Below are positions 8,417 through 19,543 of a stretch of 63,024 bases of DNA, one piece after another (within the stretch, counting starts at the first letter, position 1; every line of letters begins with the position of its first letter). Position numbers and translations under genes: made by a program. This stretch comes from Fragilaria crotonensis. Its lineage: Eukaryota > Bacillariophyta > Fragilariophyceae > Fragilariales > Fragilariaceae. The notes beneath the pieces were generated by a model. It did no database searches and had not been told where the DNA came from. It was given only the letters and a program-made list of their open reading frames with translations. Location of the stretch: positions 1-63,024 of the forward strand of contig JAKSYS010000349.1 in NCBI GenBank assembly GCA_022925895.1, read 5' to 3'.

Positions 8417-11116
8417 CTATGCGTAGTAAACATGCGTCAACATGATCGTGACCGCTCGACCCTGACCAGGAGGTGCTCGGACTCTAATACCAACATCAAT
8501 AGTTTCCCCCTTGTCTTCCTTTGATCTGATTTTCATTCCCATATCGGGGGAGATGAATAGGGGATACAGGGTCATTTCACCGTCGATATCTACACCAAAC
8601 GATGCAAAATCATCTCGGCTCAACGAAGTGATGGTATCGTTGACAGCATAATCGAACCAAAAATCCTCTGGCAGTTCAAGTTTTCGCCCTTCTGGCTCGA
8701 CATCTTCTCCCTCGGCCACGCCATTCTCACCTGCCCATCCTTCCGTTACGCTGTCAGAGTTTGGGGCGACTTGGGTATCAATCCGAGCCAAGATGATCCC
8801 TTCCTTCACGTGAGGGACCTTAAGAAGCAACCAACCGCTTAGTCCATCCCCCAATATTCCACCTTGATAGTCATTGTGGCCTGCCATCAAACACTTCGAG
8901 CGTCGATCACGCCCGCATGTTGACTGCGTGGACCCATCGCACAACCCAACTGGAGCGCCACGCATGGTCCAACCTTTACCAGGAGGCAGTGTGGACTTGA
9001 CGTCGTCTTGCAGTCGACGTTGGAAGCGACGAACCCTACTACCACCATCTCCTTGACTGCCCTCAAAGCGGTCGTGCGTACCACTGGAAACCTCCCTACC
9101 GCCGTTGTCGGAATCACCATCCGCTGGAGCATCCAGCGGATGAGTCGTACTGATGGCGATCAAATGCGGATCAACAACGTCATCAGGAATTGCCCACTGT
9201 TGTGGCATAAGGTCAATAGTCGAGTACAATTCCGTTTCTGCGGAGAAGTTGCTGATGCTCATAAACCCTGGCAATATGGCCTTCAAAGAAGTCGCATAGG
9301 GTGTGATGCGAGGCGTCCACTCAGCGTATCCGTGCATCTCAACGTGACATACAGTTGCCAAATCCTTCATCATGAGCTCGCACTCGGATGGTTGCTCGGC
9401 GTTATGAGCGAGGCGAACACTCTCCCTAATGTTACTGTAATGGCTTCCGATGTGCCAGAGGGAATCATCAAGTGGAAAGTTGGAACCTTGGATACCATCA
9501 AGCCACCGATCTAGGGCAGCATTTAAAGCGTGTAGAATAAGCAAACTCAGCTTCCGGGCTTCTAGTTGATGCACGTAGTTTCCAGGAAAGAATTTGGGGC
9601 GGATACTGGAGTCTTGAGTGACGCTTGGACGCACGTCGGTTCGAGGGACCCAGCATACACTGTTGTGTGCTCTGAAGTCGCACACGCCTGTTTTGTTTCT
9701 GCCGCATATAGCGGTGTTAGGCTGTAGGTTTCCAATCCAAGCAGCCTCGGACGAGTCCCGCCGCAAATGGACAGGATCGTCTGTTAGAATCACTGGGACA
9801 CGGCCACCACTGAGGATCGCCTGTTTATAAAGCAAGTCTTTCGCTCCCTTGGAATCGCTCCTAGTTCGACTGTCATACCAAAGCAAGTCTGCCTCACCGT
9901 ACAAGTCTCCTCCAGCCATTGCTCCAAACACAACTGATCGCCCCTTAGCAGCCATGTTTCGTGTTCTGAGTGTGATGCCCAAGAAAGACAAAACTGGTTC
10001 CATGAGGAAGTTGAATTGCATCACGGGAGATTGTATGAAGTTGTTGCCGTGACCAGCAGCACTACCATCGCCCACAGCGACAACAAAGAAATCATCGCTG
10101 GTGATCATTGAATGTAAGAGCTTGCGAACTAAACCGTCCCACGCTTCATTTGACAATTGAGCGATCCCAAGTAATGTCTGATTAGTCTCGGTATCGATCG
10201 CCACGTTTTTGTCGTTGACTCCGGTACTATTTGTCAATAAGACTCGGAATATCTGGTCGCGCTGTTCGAGTTCCTGATCCGATTTCCGACTACCGTCGAC
10301 ATGAAATGACGAATGTCCGTACTCCTCATAGATTCCTTCGCAGACGCGTTGCACCAGTTTCTTTGCCTCGTCGATCAGCGATCTGGTGTATGCTTCGTCA
10401 CGCTGCCAGACAGTCGCAGGAAAATTGGACGAGTTGCAGTCCTTGTTTGGGCATTGGGTGAAATCTACGTTTGCTCGCCTGTCTTTAAGGTAGGCATCGA
10501 CCAGATCCCATGCTCCATACTTTTGCTTCGTTGCATTCATCTTGGCCAAGAACTTGGTCTGCTTTTCACCAAGTTCGTCTTTTGTAAAGCCGTCATAGTA
10601 AGGGGAGGCGAAAACAGACTGCATCGGGTCATGCCAATAGTGACCAATGTGATTCCTAATGTTCTCGGTTGACAGCGACTTGACAGTTTCGCCAACATTC
10701 GATTCTGGAATGAGATTCATATGATGCAAATCATCTTCGTGTTGGTTTTGATGCGCCCGTTGACCAACCACAGACGCGGGATTGTTTTTCCCGCCGAAAC
10801 CCAATTGATGGATTCCACGAGGATCTTCGTCGTCCATTGGAAATTCTTCAATCGTTCGATCCATGGCATTCACATACATGAACACCATAAATCCTAGTGT
10901 AGCCAGGAGACAGGCATTGCGAACCATGAATGCAGTCTTTGTCCGCAACAGACCCCGAAAACCAGTACCGGCAGTGTCGGGCAAATCGTCCACAGAAGCG
11001 CGACTTCGCTTTCGCAAGTTTCCTCGTCCAATGGTTTCGTCGAACAGCGACGAAATCTCCTCATCGATTTCAAGCGGAGTCATGACCAATCCATTGCAAG
11101 CTAGGTTATTATCCAT
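8417..11116 (-). CDS. Large type II membrane protein with SGNH-hydrolase-like lumenal domain
   Basis: ATG 11116 (Met52 of the longest open frame, which starts at 11269) gives about 899 residues and is the likelier start, because the upstream codons run into a palindromic promoter-like tract. Residues after it form an acidic/basic cytosolic tail, one membrane span (NACLLATLGFMVFMYV) and a long lumenal part with many NxS/T sites. The lumenal part contains VAVGDGSAAGHGNNF, which resembles block I of SGNH/GDSL hydrolases (GDS or GxS followed by G and N). A C-terminal beta-rich region ends in MLTHVYYA. I recall similar large proteins from diatoms, with no known substrate. If active, an esterase/acetyl-transfer role in the Golgi or on cell-surface glycans is possible, but that is inference. 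The frame is intact throughout. Confidence 0.68.
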   Translation of the reverse strand: MDNNLACNGLVMTPLEIDEEISSLFDETIGRGNLRKRSRASVDDLPDTAGTGFRGLLRTKTAFMVRNACLLATLGFMVFMYVNAMDRTIEEFPMDDEDPRGIHQLGFGGKNNPASVVGQRAHQNQHEDDLHHMNLIPESNVGETVKSLSTENIRNHIGHYWHDPMQSVFASPYYDGFTKDELGEKQTKFLAKMNATKQKYGAWDLVDAYLKDRRANVDFTQCPNKDCNSSNFPATVWQRDEAYTRSLIDEAKKLVQRVCEGIYEEYGHSSFHVDGSRKSDQELEQRDQIFRVLLTNSTGVNDKNVAIDTETNQTLLGIAQLSNEAWDGLVRKLLHSMITSDDFFVVAVGDGSAAGHGNNFIQSPVMQFNFLMEPVLSFLGITLRTRNMAAKGRSVVFGAMAGGDLYGEADLLWYDSRTRSDSKGAKDLLYKQAILSGGRVPVILTDDPVHLRRDSSEAAWIGNLQPNTAICGRNKTGVCDFRAHNSVCWVPRTDVRPSVTQDSSIRPKFFPGNYVHQLEARKLSLLILHALNAALDRWLDGIQGSNFPLDDSLWHIGSHYSNIRESVRLAHNAEQPSECELMMKDLATVCHVEMHGYAEWTPRITPYATSLKAILPGFMSISNFSAETELYSTIDLMPQQWAIPDDVVDPHLIAISTTHPLDAPADGDSDNGGREVSSGTHDRFEGSQGDGGSRVRRFQRRLQDDVKSTLPPGKGWTMRGAPVGLCDGSTQSTCGRDRRSKCLMAGHNDYQGGILGDGLSGWLLLKVPHVKEGIILARIDTQVAPNSDSVTEGWAGENGVAEGEDVEPEGRKLELPEDFWFDYAVNDTITSLSRDDFASFGVDIDGEMTLYPLFISPDMGMKIRSKEDKGETIDVGIRVRAPPGQGRAVTIMLTHVYYA

Positions 11117-11229
11117 TGTCACCGAAGGATGGACGCTTTGTAGCTTGTTGTTGTACACTCCAGGACTCAGTTCTCGTTCTTGGCTCTTCCTGTTTTTTGT
11201 CTCCCTCTTCCTCGTCCTCGTCCTCGTCG

Positions 11230-11335
11230 TCCAATACCAGTTGCATGTTATGGAGTATGGAGTATGCATACCAGGTACTTGTACTCTAGTACTAGTACTA
11301 GTAGCTAGTAGAGCTACTACTGCTAGTAGGCGTTA
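11230..11335. repeat. GTAC/CTAG palindrome-rich tract in promoter region
   Basis: Chained short palindromes (GTAC, CTAG, TAGTACTAGTAC, AGCT) make up most of this stretch just upstream of the SGNH-like gene. Comparable tracts recur in other intergenic gaps of the window. Confidence 0.5.
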
Positions 11336-11489
11336 GGAGAGTTATCAGTAGGACAGTAAGGATTACAACAGTACAAATGAATAGCGAATATGCGTATGCA
11401 TTTAGCATTTATCCACCAATCTTCAACACTCCAGTTCATATGTTCATATCATTCACGTACTGTGAAAATGGAGGTGGGCTCGGCGAGTA

Positions 11490-12045
11490 GATGAGAAAGC
11501 GAACATAGCAACAAGGGCGGAAGCTCTCTGCGAATTGTCTCCGTGTTCCAAACTTCTTCAACCCTCAAATGCGTTAATGGATGTTATCGTAAAAAAAAAG
11601 GCGACGCTCGAAGGATCCCAAACATCTGTGGAAGTTGCCCATTTGCTGTGCGAACTGGTTGATCAGAGTAAAGCGCGCCCGGCTGTATTGACACATTTAT
11701 TTGGATACTAACGATGTGAAAATTTGGGAAAGAGCCATGGCAAGTATCGCAAAACAAACCATATCATTGAAAGAACATCCTCTACCGCTAAATTCGATAG
11801 CCAAGATGGCAACTCGAGACTCGGCGCGCGCAATAAGGCCACATGTTCGAAGTCTCTTATCTACCCTTGCAAAGGAAAAATGCCAATGGGTCCACATGGC
11901 TCGAAATCCTCATGTAATAGAAACGTTGGTGAAGGCGGCACCAAACCACGTGGCCATGGAAATTTTGTGGGACATTTTCCACATCAATCTCCAATCGACG
12001 GATTCTTGCGACTCCACGTCGGGCTCCTGTCATTTTTGTAAGTCT
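11490..12045 (+). pseudogene. Helical-repeat (HEAT/ARM-like) protein fragment, frame-broken
   Basis: One frame from about 11490 reads NIATRAEALCELSPCSKLL, then VAHLLCELVDQSKARPAVL, before a stop near 11709. A shifted frame carries on with KIWERAMASIAKQTISL, SIAKMATRDSARAIRPHV and MARNPHVIETLVKAA to about 12045. The regular pairs of amphipathic helices suggest a HEAT/ARM-type solenoid. A single-base shift near 11700 would join the two halves. No catalytic motif is visible and no family is recognised. The weak start and missing flanks suggest a fragment. Confidence 0.4.
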
Positions 12046-12378
12046 GTCTCTTACTCTCGATTGCAGCCCAACCTTATCGTCCTCGTTTGAACGTTGTTCT
12101 TTCGGTGACGATACGGTATGATAGAAATCAGGGTGCACACTGCACGAGGTCAATGCCTTGCCGCGGTCGTTGTCGTGCAATGACGGGCTGGATGACTGGG
12201 AACCATTGTGGAATTGTGCACAGCGTTACCGCTGTGCTCAATGAGTTCGACTGCGACGACTGGTACTGTATTGTGGAGTTCGTAAAGTTAATCAGTAGAC
12301 AGCTATGGTGTATGTGCAGGTGGCATCATCATTTAACTTGACTGCGTTGTCATCGCATGTACTATGCAAGCCTAATCT

Positions 12379-12901
12379 TTAAGAACTGTCATTGAGAAAT
12401 AGCACTGATGGTGAGTCATTTTTTTGCTTGCGCCCAAATGCCAGTTTGTCCATTTCGGGATCCAATATGAGTGGCATGGCAGATTTCCCCCTGTTTTGAG
12501 CTCGGACAATTAGAATCAAGTAATCTCTCGCGACCTTCCAGGCAAATCCCTTCGAATCACCACATTCCTTGTAGAGGACAGCAGCTGCAAGGGTTCTATC
12601 ATCTCCTGAATCAAATGAGTCAAAGATTAGTCTGCGTCTTTCCGCTTGCGCGAGTTCATGAGTCCTTTCGGCAACTTTATCTGCCGACACCACCTTTGAG
12701 CTCGTCAGGTCCTTTAATGCCAAATTGTAGTCAACGACAGCCTTTCGCATCATTGACTTGAATGCCGGAAAATCTAATCGAGTACATGCTGTGTCTGCCA
12801 GCTCCACTATGTGATCCCACAGAATTCCTATTGCTTTCTGAGAGCAGTAGGCCTTTCTCGTGATCCTCCCAAGCACGAAGCGTTTGGCTCAAATAGTCCA
12901 T
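12379..12901 (-). CDS. Hypothetical helical protein, one frameshift near N-terminus
   Basis: Not recognised. The long frame (12379-12876) has no ATG start, but ATG 12901 opens MDYLSQTLRAWEDHEKG, which joins the main frame with a one-base correction near 12845. The product (about 173 residues) is helical and charged, with segments such as KSMMRKAVVDYNLALKDL and ERTHELAQAERRRLIF, a conserved-looking AAAVLYKECGDSKGFAW patch and a Lys/Ser-rich tail. No signal peptide or membrane span is seen. It lies tail-adjacent to the MCTP-like gene on the same strand. Confidence 0.4.
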
Positions 12902-13028
12902 GGTAACCGATTTGGGGGCGCAAAGTTGATAACAACAACGTGCAATTTCTGGAGATTATGCGCCTTCGCTTACGTAGCGTTAACTATGCCGATCTTTCCG
13001 ATCTTTAGTAACCTCCACATTTCAATAT

Positions 13029-16000
13029 TTATTCTCTGTAGAATGCCACGAAAGTAGAGTCGGACTCCTTGTACAAGACCGAAAGACTTCCTTTCGGAAG
13101 TGAACTCTCGTCAACGGGAGCGTCTTCGTCATCTTGGTGAACTCTTTCCAGTGCTACGATTTCGACTCCTTCGCTTTCAAAGTCCAACACACACTCTCCG
13201 TCAGATAGTTCGAGCTGCAATTCGTGGCACGAACCCTCCTTCGTATCTTCTAATAATCGTTCTGATATGGACGCAGGAGAGCTTGCATATTCATCATCGT
13301 CGTCCTCCTTCTGGCGAGATTTCACCGAGAATGATCCAGCTGTCCTCGACTGGTTAGATATCTGTTCAAAATAAGTCGGATCATCATTTGAATCGCTTGC
13401 TTTTCCGTTCATTCCATCTAGAGCTAAATATGTAGTACTTGGGAAAGCACTTGTCACACTTGTCAGCTCTGTTTCGGTCGGCATCATCAGTTGCGAGTGG
13501 GATTTGTCACCCACCTGGACCAACTCATAACCAACCTCGCATGGTGCAGTTTCATCTGGAGAGCTCGCTTGTTTCAGTCGAAGATGCCGATGCCGTCGCA
13601 CGCCTCCACTTAGTTTCGCAGCTGCCTGCATCAGCGTCAACCTTGTCTCCACTCGACTTAGTTTCTCCATACGCTCAAGCGCCAATGCTTCGTTGCTTTG
13701 GTATTTATCCTCAAGTCGAGGGATCATATCGCCGTAAAGTTGTTGTCCAGCAAGGACGGACGTGCATTCGATTGCTGGTGCTTTACGAATGACCTTCGCA
13801 GTCGAAGATGGCAACGGTCGATCGTAGTGTCGAGCTAAGTTAAACGCAGGAACTTGGGTTATCAGCTTTCCGAATCGTAGACATTTGACTGCTCTGACTT
13901 TCAATGCCTGCTCGCGGCGGATGCGGACTATCTGCTTCTTGGCATCGAAGGCATTCATGATCTGTTCAAGCTCATCGGATTTATTGGCACGCAACCAAAG
14001 ATCTACAATCTTCATATGTGGTCCGAAAAGTCCATAAACAACTATGCGTCCGGTCCAAGTCAGAATGAAAACCCACGGAAGGAGCAAGGACACGAGACCT
14101 GCTCCCAGGAACAACGCAGAGATCCAAAAGGAAAGGATGCTTTCTTCCCACAACAGAATGATCTTGACCTGACGAAAGAACTGACATACGCCTGGTAATA
14201 ACAAGAGTTAGCCGACATGATTAAACCGACATTTTCCCACGTGTATTTCACTCACTTCCAATATACCCTTGATATCTTCCGAGCCGTTCCAGTAAATCAA
14301 GGGGTATACCTAGATTCACCTGTGTGTGAATGCTTTCGTTTCCATGCTCCTGCAGAACTCGTTCCATCTCGGCTCTCTTTTCAGCCTTCTTCATATCATC
14401 CTGCTCCCGTTTCTGCCAAGCTTCTTCGTATGCCACAGCTTCCTCGTGTCCCTCATTTGCACTGATTTTCAAAATCTTTTGCCTCGATTTTCCGTACATA
14501 AGAATGTCCAGGTAGTGAAAGAATGTGGGGCATCTATACCAAGGCGAAGGATGCTGCCGACGCATTCTTCCGTTCGCGATCATCAGCCAAGCAACGCTCA
14601 ATATTGCAAAAGCCGGAAACATATGCGGCCGTTCAACCAACGTTGTCGCAACGCAGAAGAATATCATCGAGTGAATAGGCAGAAAGATGGAGAAGAACTC
14701 GACCTGTCCACGCCAGAACATCAACGAATAGAGCGAGTCACTAATAGCGTATGACAAACGTCTCTTGTATTCGAAGATTTCATTGATGTACGATCGACAC
14801 ACCGTCAAATCGAACTTGTCCTCGCCGTCGTACTCCCCGAAGCAAGTGTATCGGACTACCTTGAAACTTTTCATCTTCTTGACGTTCACGTGAATATTGG
14901 GCCTGGGCTTGAGAGCAGTCAATAGACTTGCCTTCTCATCAAAAACCTCGACACGAAGTCGGATTGTGATTTGACCAGTAGGCGTTCGATCAGTGACATT
15001 TGCTGATTTAAACAAACTGTACCGTAGTGTGTAGAGCGTATCTCGTTGTAGATTGCTGATGTTTACTGCCACCCGACCAAGAGGCTCGTGGTTGGCGAGT
15101 GGTCCAATGTCATAGTCAAACACTCCCAAGTAAAGCATGCTCGCAGGGTGCATCATTCCAAAGCAAAACGCTCGCTGCGTCCAAGGCAACCAGTGCGGAC
15201 TCAATTCATCGTCAATGACTGGTGTCTCCGCTAGAGCGTCTTCGTAGACTAGAGCAACGAAGCTATCGGTTACATTCCCAATGGCTTCACCAACGTCCAC
15301 GTTCGGCAGTCCGTGGCAAGATAGAACTTCAACATATAGTCGCCCTAACTTGCCGCTGCCAGCTTGCACCCATTCTCGGAAGGTCTACGTGTTTCGACTT
15401 TGATTTCATGTGGAGAAAGGTAGTGGGAGGATTTTGGTCGCTTCGGATCTGAATACGGTTTGACTCGTTGCTTCTTCGTCCCAGATTTCGAATCAAGGAA
15501 GTTGGACGCAGTAAACGCGGAGGTAATGGCATTGATGAAACTCGCCCCAGCAACTCGCGTTTCGTTCGTCTCGGTAATAAGGGTTGCTTTCTTTTTATCA
15601 CGACAACTGTCTTCGTTGTTGAGAAGAGCCTTGAGAATGGTGCTCTCTTGAAGACGTCTATGATTCCACAAGGTAACGAACTTTGCATCGGCTGGCGTAG
15701 CCACCTTAAGTCGAAGTGCCAAATTTCCCCTGCCGATAGAGTCATCTCCCAGCTCATCCTGCAGGACAAGCTCAAAGCGTTCTCCATTGCACCTCTGAAT
15801 GATCTCTGCCGCTGGTAGTTCAACCTGACCCAAGAAAGTTTTAATCTCTGTGAGTGGTCCTATGTTGCGAGAGGAATATAGTCTGATCGTCAAGGAGTGG
15901 TCCGCCAGTTCGACTGGAGTTGCCTTCAAGAGAAAAGCGAGTCGGTATCAATGGTCCAAATGGGCGAAAGCCCCTCCTGGTTCTGAGTAATGAATCTTAC

Positions 16001-16193
16001 GAGAACCGAAGAACACTTCAGCATAGGGTTTGGGATTACCAATGTCATCATCGTCTGCGATGAGATCCGTGGCCCCAACAAGCTCCCCGAGGATCTCAAT
16101 TTGCTCGTCATCTAGTATGTGGCTGTCGTCGTCGCTCACTTCTGTTGAAGAGACAGAGGAATCTTCATTCCCAGGTTTAGTAGTTTCCGTCAT
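13029..16193 (-). CDS. MCTP-like protein: C2 domains plus C-terminal transmembrane region
   Basis: Starts at ATG 16193 with an acidic tail, then a first C2 domain (ILGELVGATDLI, KPYAEVFFGSRK, then PIWTIDTDSLF and ADHSLTIRLYSSRN), a basic linker and a second C2 domain (RLYVEVLSCHGLPNVD, FVALVYEDAL, LYLGVFDYD, EPLGRVAVNI). A C-terminal region with hydrophobic hairpins follows (FFSIFLPIHSMIFFCVATTL; ISALFLGAGLVSLLLPWVF), as in multiple-C2/transmembrane proteins, and then a charged cytosolic tail. Such proteins tether membranes and bind Ca2+/lipid. A 64-bp intron at 14255-14192 (GTGAGT...ACCAG) is clear. The frame must also shift near 15975, 15925 and 15380; these are single-base breaks inside otherwise conserved sequence, so I treat them as likely sequence errors. 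Full Ca-ligand sets were not checked residue by residue. Confidence 0.68.
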
Positions 16194-16579
16194 ACCAGCG
16201 AATCGTTAGGGCTCCTCGACAAGCGGGATTGATCAGTACGTCGAGTGGAAGGGTGTGTGATATGCACTTGTTGAATGTTCGCGATCAGTGCAGCTGGTGT
16301 TTTGGTGGATATTTTTGTGCCACAATTTTCGGCTGCAGAACATGGATGGATCTGAAGAGCGGGAATGCCGCCGCGAGACAAATTTTCCATGTGCTTCCCA
16401 TCGTCTTGGCGAATTTTCGGCACACCTGTCGGCATTGTCAAACAAATTAGCCCGTTGGATAACCGAATTCTTCATATTAGTTGGCAGTTGAAAAACCGTA
16501 ATAAACGGGATTTAGTTTTAATCCAGCATAAAATTTAGTTAACTATGGAAAACAATTCGGTAAACTGTTCATACTCGGT
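16194..16579. other. Intergenic; nothing recognised
   Basis: Short frames on both strands without coding character, between the start of the MCTP-like gene and the ABCC relic. Confidence 0.35.
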
Positions 16580-17056
16580 ATAGGAGTACAGTTTTGTATG
16601 CTACTACAAACCTCCACACCTCCAATAACCCCGAACGCCAGCCCATATAAATCCATCTTCTCCAGTTCAAATGATACCTGGTAGTAGAATTAGAAGGCCA
16701 AGAGCTAAGGACTGCACAATTCTTGTCAATAGCTCCCGCTGCCAGTAGTGGCTGAATGTACCAGAGTGAGCTGACGAAATCATAGAGAATTGCCCGATGC
16801 AGACTGGGCTGTTTGGGGTGTCTTTCAATTGTCGTTTCCAAAGGCGATCTACATGATAGTCGCGATTGTAGCTACTCGTATCGACTGCAGGAATTTCAGA
16901 TAGATCGATCGGCTGGAGGGGAAGAGTCATGCCCAGTTTCAGCAGCGGATAAGGCCAGAGGAAGAAAAGCTTTGTGAGATGAACGACGCTCCATCCCACG
17001 GATTGGGTATTGGGTGTCCTCTCAAAGAGACTTGTGTCGGCACCCTGAGCATTCAT
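16580..17056 (-). pseudogene. ABCC (MRP-type) transporter N-terminal relic
   Basis: The minus-strand frame from about 17000 contains LTKLFFLWPYPLLKLGMTLP followed by PLQPIDLSEIPAVD and DRLWKRQL, the conserved entry into the first membrane domain of ABCC full transporters ('F-F-x-W-x-x-P-L-L-x-x-G', then 'L-x-x-x-D-L'). The next stretch is split between two frames: SLHRAILYDFVSSLWYIQP and the continuing IVQSLALGLLIL. No nucleotide-binding domain, Walker A or signature motif follows, so only the first part of the gene is present and it is frame-broken. A transporter remnant rather than a working gene. Confidence 0.55.
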
Positions 17057-17425
17057 CGTGGATTACCATCACTTTCAGCATTTCCGGCTTCATTATCCGG
17101 TTTGTCACACAACGAAAGAGCGCAAGTGCTGTTTGAATGGTTGATGAGCCTCGGTGTTGTGAAAACTATCGATGAGGTGCACGTACATAGTAATGCGGAA
17201 GGAATAGAACTGAAGATGAATGATGGTTTATTATGAGTGAGGTCCAACATGTGTATACGGCTGGAAGACAGTGAAGTGACGGAGGGCGGGAATATTCTAT
17301 TCTGATACGTATGCGGAAATGGAGTGTCGGGAGGGTCATAAGAAATATTTTGTTGCAGCTCTTGTCTACCGACAGTTGATGTTGCCAAAGATGACGCCGA
17401 TCGATGTGCGATGTTTGATGACCTG

Positions 17426-18202
17426 CTAAGGAGCCTTTCTCTTGGGAAGCTGGGCGCGCCTTTTGTGTTTGTCCTTTTTGATACAGGTTGAGTGATGTTC
17501 TTTCTTGCGGGCTTGCTCTTTCCGTCCCATACCTTGCGTTGGACCGGAAACGGAGCTCTTCATGGAAGCCGCAGGTGTGGGAGTTGCACGAGTCGTTTCA
17601 CTCGCAGCGGTTTGCTGTTGCATATTGGGATCGACATACGTTGTCTTCTTCAAGACACTAGCAATTTGAGTTGTATCGGTTGCATCACATTCAGCCAAGC
17701 TTTCCGCTTGCTCAAGCGCCAAATTGAAATCATGCAAGCATTGAGGAGTCATTTTTATTTTCTGGACAACCGCCGTTCTTACAAACGCAAATGCATTTCG
17801 ATGTTGTGTGAATTCCGACCATTTGTCCTCGAAGCCCAAGAATTGAGCAATCGCCGCCGAGCTTGGTGGCCCACTGGATCCTGGGCCGTAGTTTCTTTTG
17901 TGCTCAGCAAGTTGCTTGAGGAGCATCATTTCCGTAGTCGATGAAGAAAGTGTGCCACGACGTTCAGCCATGGCGTGAGCGTACGACGGGTACACCAAAG
18001 CAGGCCACCAATACTCCTCTGTGTGGCCTTCTGGAATGAGGGGCACAAAGGCTAGCTGTACATACACACGGGCTGTGCGCTTCATTGTCAGGTCGACAGT
18101 TGCCCTCGGAATGTAGATGAGTTCAAATAAAATTAAAATTGTGAATAGAGCAAATATCAGACAATCCATGGAGGTATCGGACTTGGTTGTTCCCAAACAC
18201 AT
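17426..18202 (-). CDS. Basic protein with PWWP-like segment
   Basis: The frame contains RVYVQLAFVPLIPEGHTEEY followed by WWPALVYPSYAHAM, resembling the first strands of a PWWP chromatin-reader domain (W-W-P-A core). A middle helical part (KWSEFTQHRNAFAFVRTAV; LHDFNLALEQAESLAECD) and a very basic, Ser/Thr-rich C-terminal tail (MGRKEQARKKEHHSTC, then KRKAP) follow and would suit a nuclear protein. ATG 18202 is the first ATG; ATG 18085 directly before the PWWP-like part is the better start because the intervening 39 residues look like a chance hydrophobic extension or a retained intron. Function inferred only from the weak domain match. Confidence 0.45.
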   Translation of the reverse strand: MCLGTTKSDTSMDCLIFALFTILILFELIYIPRATVDLTMKRTARVYVQLAFVPLIPEGHTEEYWWPALVYPSYAHAMAERRGTLSSSTTEMMLLKQLAEHKRNYGPGSSGPPSSAAIAQFLGFEDKWSEFTQHRNAFAFVRTAVVQKIKMTPQCLHDFNLALEQAESLAECDATDTTQIASVLKKTTYVDPNMQQQTAASETTRATPTPAASMKSSVSGPTQGMGRKEQARKKEHHSTCIKKDKHKRRAQLPKRKAP

Positions 18203-18333
18203 ATAGTCTTCAATCACAGTCGAATCGGAATCAGATGCTGGTGATTGGTGATCCTACGCATATGGCGTATGACGTATGAGGCTCTTTTGTCGGATCGGCA
18301 GGGACGCTGGTACTGGTTGAGGAATGGCCACTT

Positions 18334-18684
18334 TTGATCATGGCGGCAAAACCGGCAGCGTCGCATTTCGACAGATTTAATAGAGGATTTGAATCACGAA
18401 TCGTGGATGTCGCTAATCATAATGAAATCATTGATGTCCCTGAGCTTTTTACGATCGTGGAGGACTTTCAGTCACAGAACGCAAGACTAGAAACGGGTGT
18501 CGCACCCTACGGCACAGTCGCATCCGCGGCACCGATGGAGTCACTTTCGAAGATTCAGAAGTCTATCGGGCTTGTGCAATGCAAGACTGAACCATGGCGC
18601 CTTGCCTTGAATTGCTGTCACCTGTCACTTGTCAATCACACATTGGGTACTCGAACCTCCTACCTCTACCTACTGTACCGGTAG
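18334..18684 (+). CDS. Small hypothetical protein, possible first exon
   Basis: Not recognised. The frame (ATG 18334 or 18343) has coding-like composition up to about residue 85 (ASHFDRFNRGFESRIVDVAN, then PELFTIVEDFQSQNARLE), after which it drifts into a GTAC-rich tract. It is divergent from the PWWP-like gene, about 130 bp away, so the two could share a promoter region. It may be an exon of a gene interrupted by the repeat region that follows. Confidence 0.25.
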   Translation: MIMAAKPAASHFDRFNRGFESRIVDVANHNEIIDVPELFTIVEDFQSQNARLETGVAPYGTVASAAPMESLSKIQKSIGLVQCKTEPWRLALNCCHLSLVNHTLGTRTSYLYLLYR

Positions 18685-18965
18685 TAGTACTCGTTGTATA
18701 GTCCAATGAATGTCTGTCCCCAGCCGGGAGAAAAATCTGTTCGCACTCGCTCCTCCAGTACTAGTACTGGTCCTTGACTCTAGTATCTAGTACGAGTAGT
18801 CGTACGCCTTGAAGTATGCGACTATTTGTGACATTGTGACTGTGCCGCATCCGGGCCACGCGACACCAAAATGAATTCATACGAGTAGTTGCAGTACAAG
18901 TACCTCTGGTACCTTGGTATGCCTCGGACCTGTACCGGTACTTGTACTGGTACTTGTACCGCAGA
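18640..18965. repeat. GTAC/CTAG palindrome-rich tract
   Basis: Dense chain of short palindromes (GTACCGGTAG, AGTACTAGTACT, GTACTTGTAC) leading into the GC-rich hairpin units. No coding character. Confidence 0.5.
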
Positions 18966-19310
18966 CCGCAGTCCGCGGCCCGCGGGGCACTGGAATATTT
19001 TGTTCCAGTAGCCCCGCGGCAATGGACTGCGACTGCTGTACCTGTACCTGGTACATACTGTAGGACCGCAGACCGCGGGGCACTGCAATATCTTGTTCCA
19101 GTACTAGTAGAGAGTCCGGGGGAAATAGACTTACCGCGGTACTGTACCGGCAGCACAGCAGCCCGCGGGGCACTGAAATGTTTTGTTCCAGTACGCCAGT
19201 ACGCCCCGTTGAAATGCAGTGGCTGACCGCGGTACTAGTACTAGCTAGTACATGTACCACCCACAACGGACCGCTTGGCAGTGGAATATTTTGTTCCAGT
19301 AGCCCCGCGC
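18960..19310. repeat. Cluster of four GC-rich hairpin units upstream of the Crypton
   Basis: The unit is an inverted repeat: CCGCGGGGC, ACTGGAA, loop TATTTTG, TTCCAGT, A, GCCCCGCGG. The best copy is 18980-19019. Further, partly decayed copies are at about 19073-19112, 19163-19197 and 19271-19310. Each keeps the TTTTG or TCTTG loop and the TTCCAGTA arm, with the outer GC arm degrading in later copies. The only other copies seen in the window are at 21836-21892, on the far side of the recombinase element. Confidence 0.75.
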
Positions 19311-19543
19311 CCCGCTGAAATAGAGTGACCGCGGTACTACGGTATTACCTCGGAAATGCGACCGAGGTAGTACTTCTCTTATAGGATTCCACGAAATTCC
19401 GGATCTTGCACTACTGGTACTATGCCCCATAGTTGGGGTACTTGAAGACGTTTTCGGTAGATTTATGTGGACCATACTCAGTCCAAACAATAGTACCAGC
19501 AGTTTGGGAACTGCGACTTTCGTTGCACTTGCAGTAAATTTAC

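Noticed and set aside
11117-11269. N-terminal extension of the SGNH-like gene
   Set aside because: Arg/Thr-rich codons from a promoter-like palindrome tract; ATG 11116 starts the conserved-looking tail before the membrane span.
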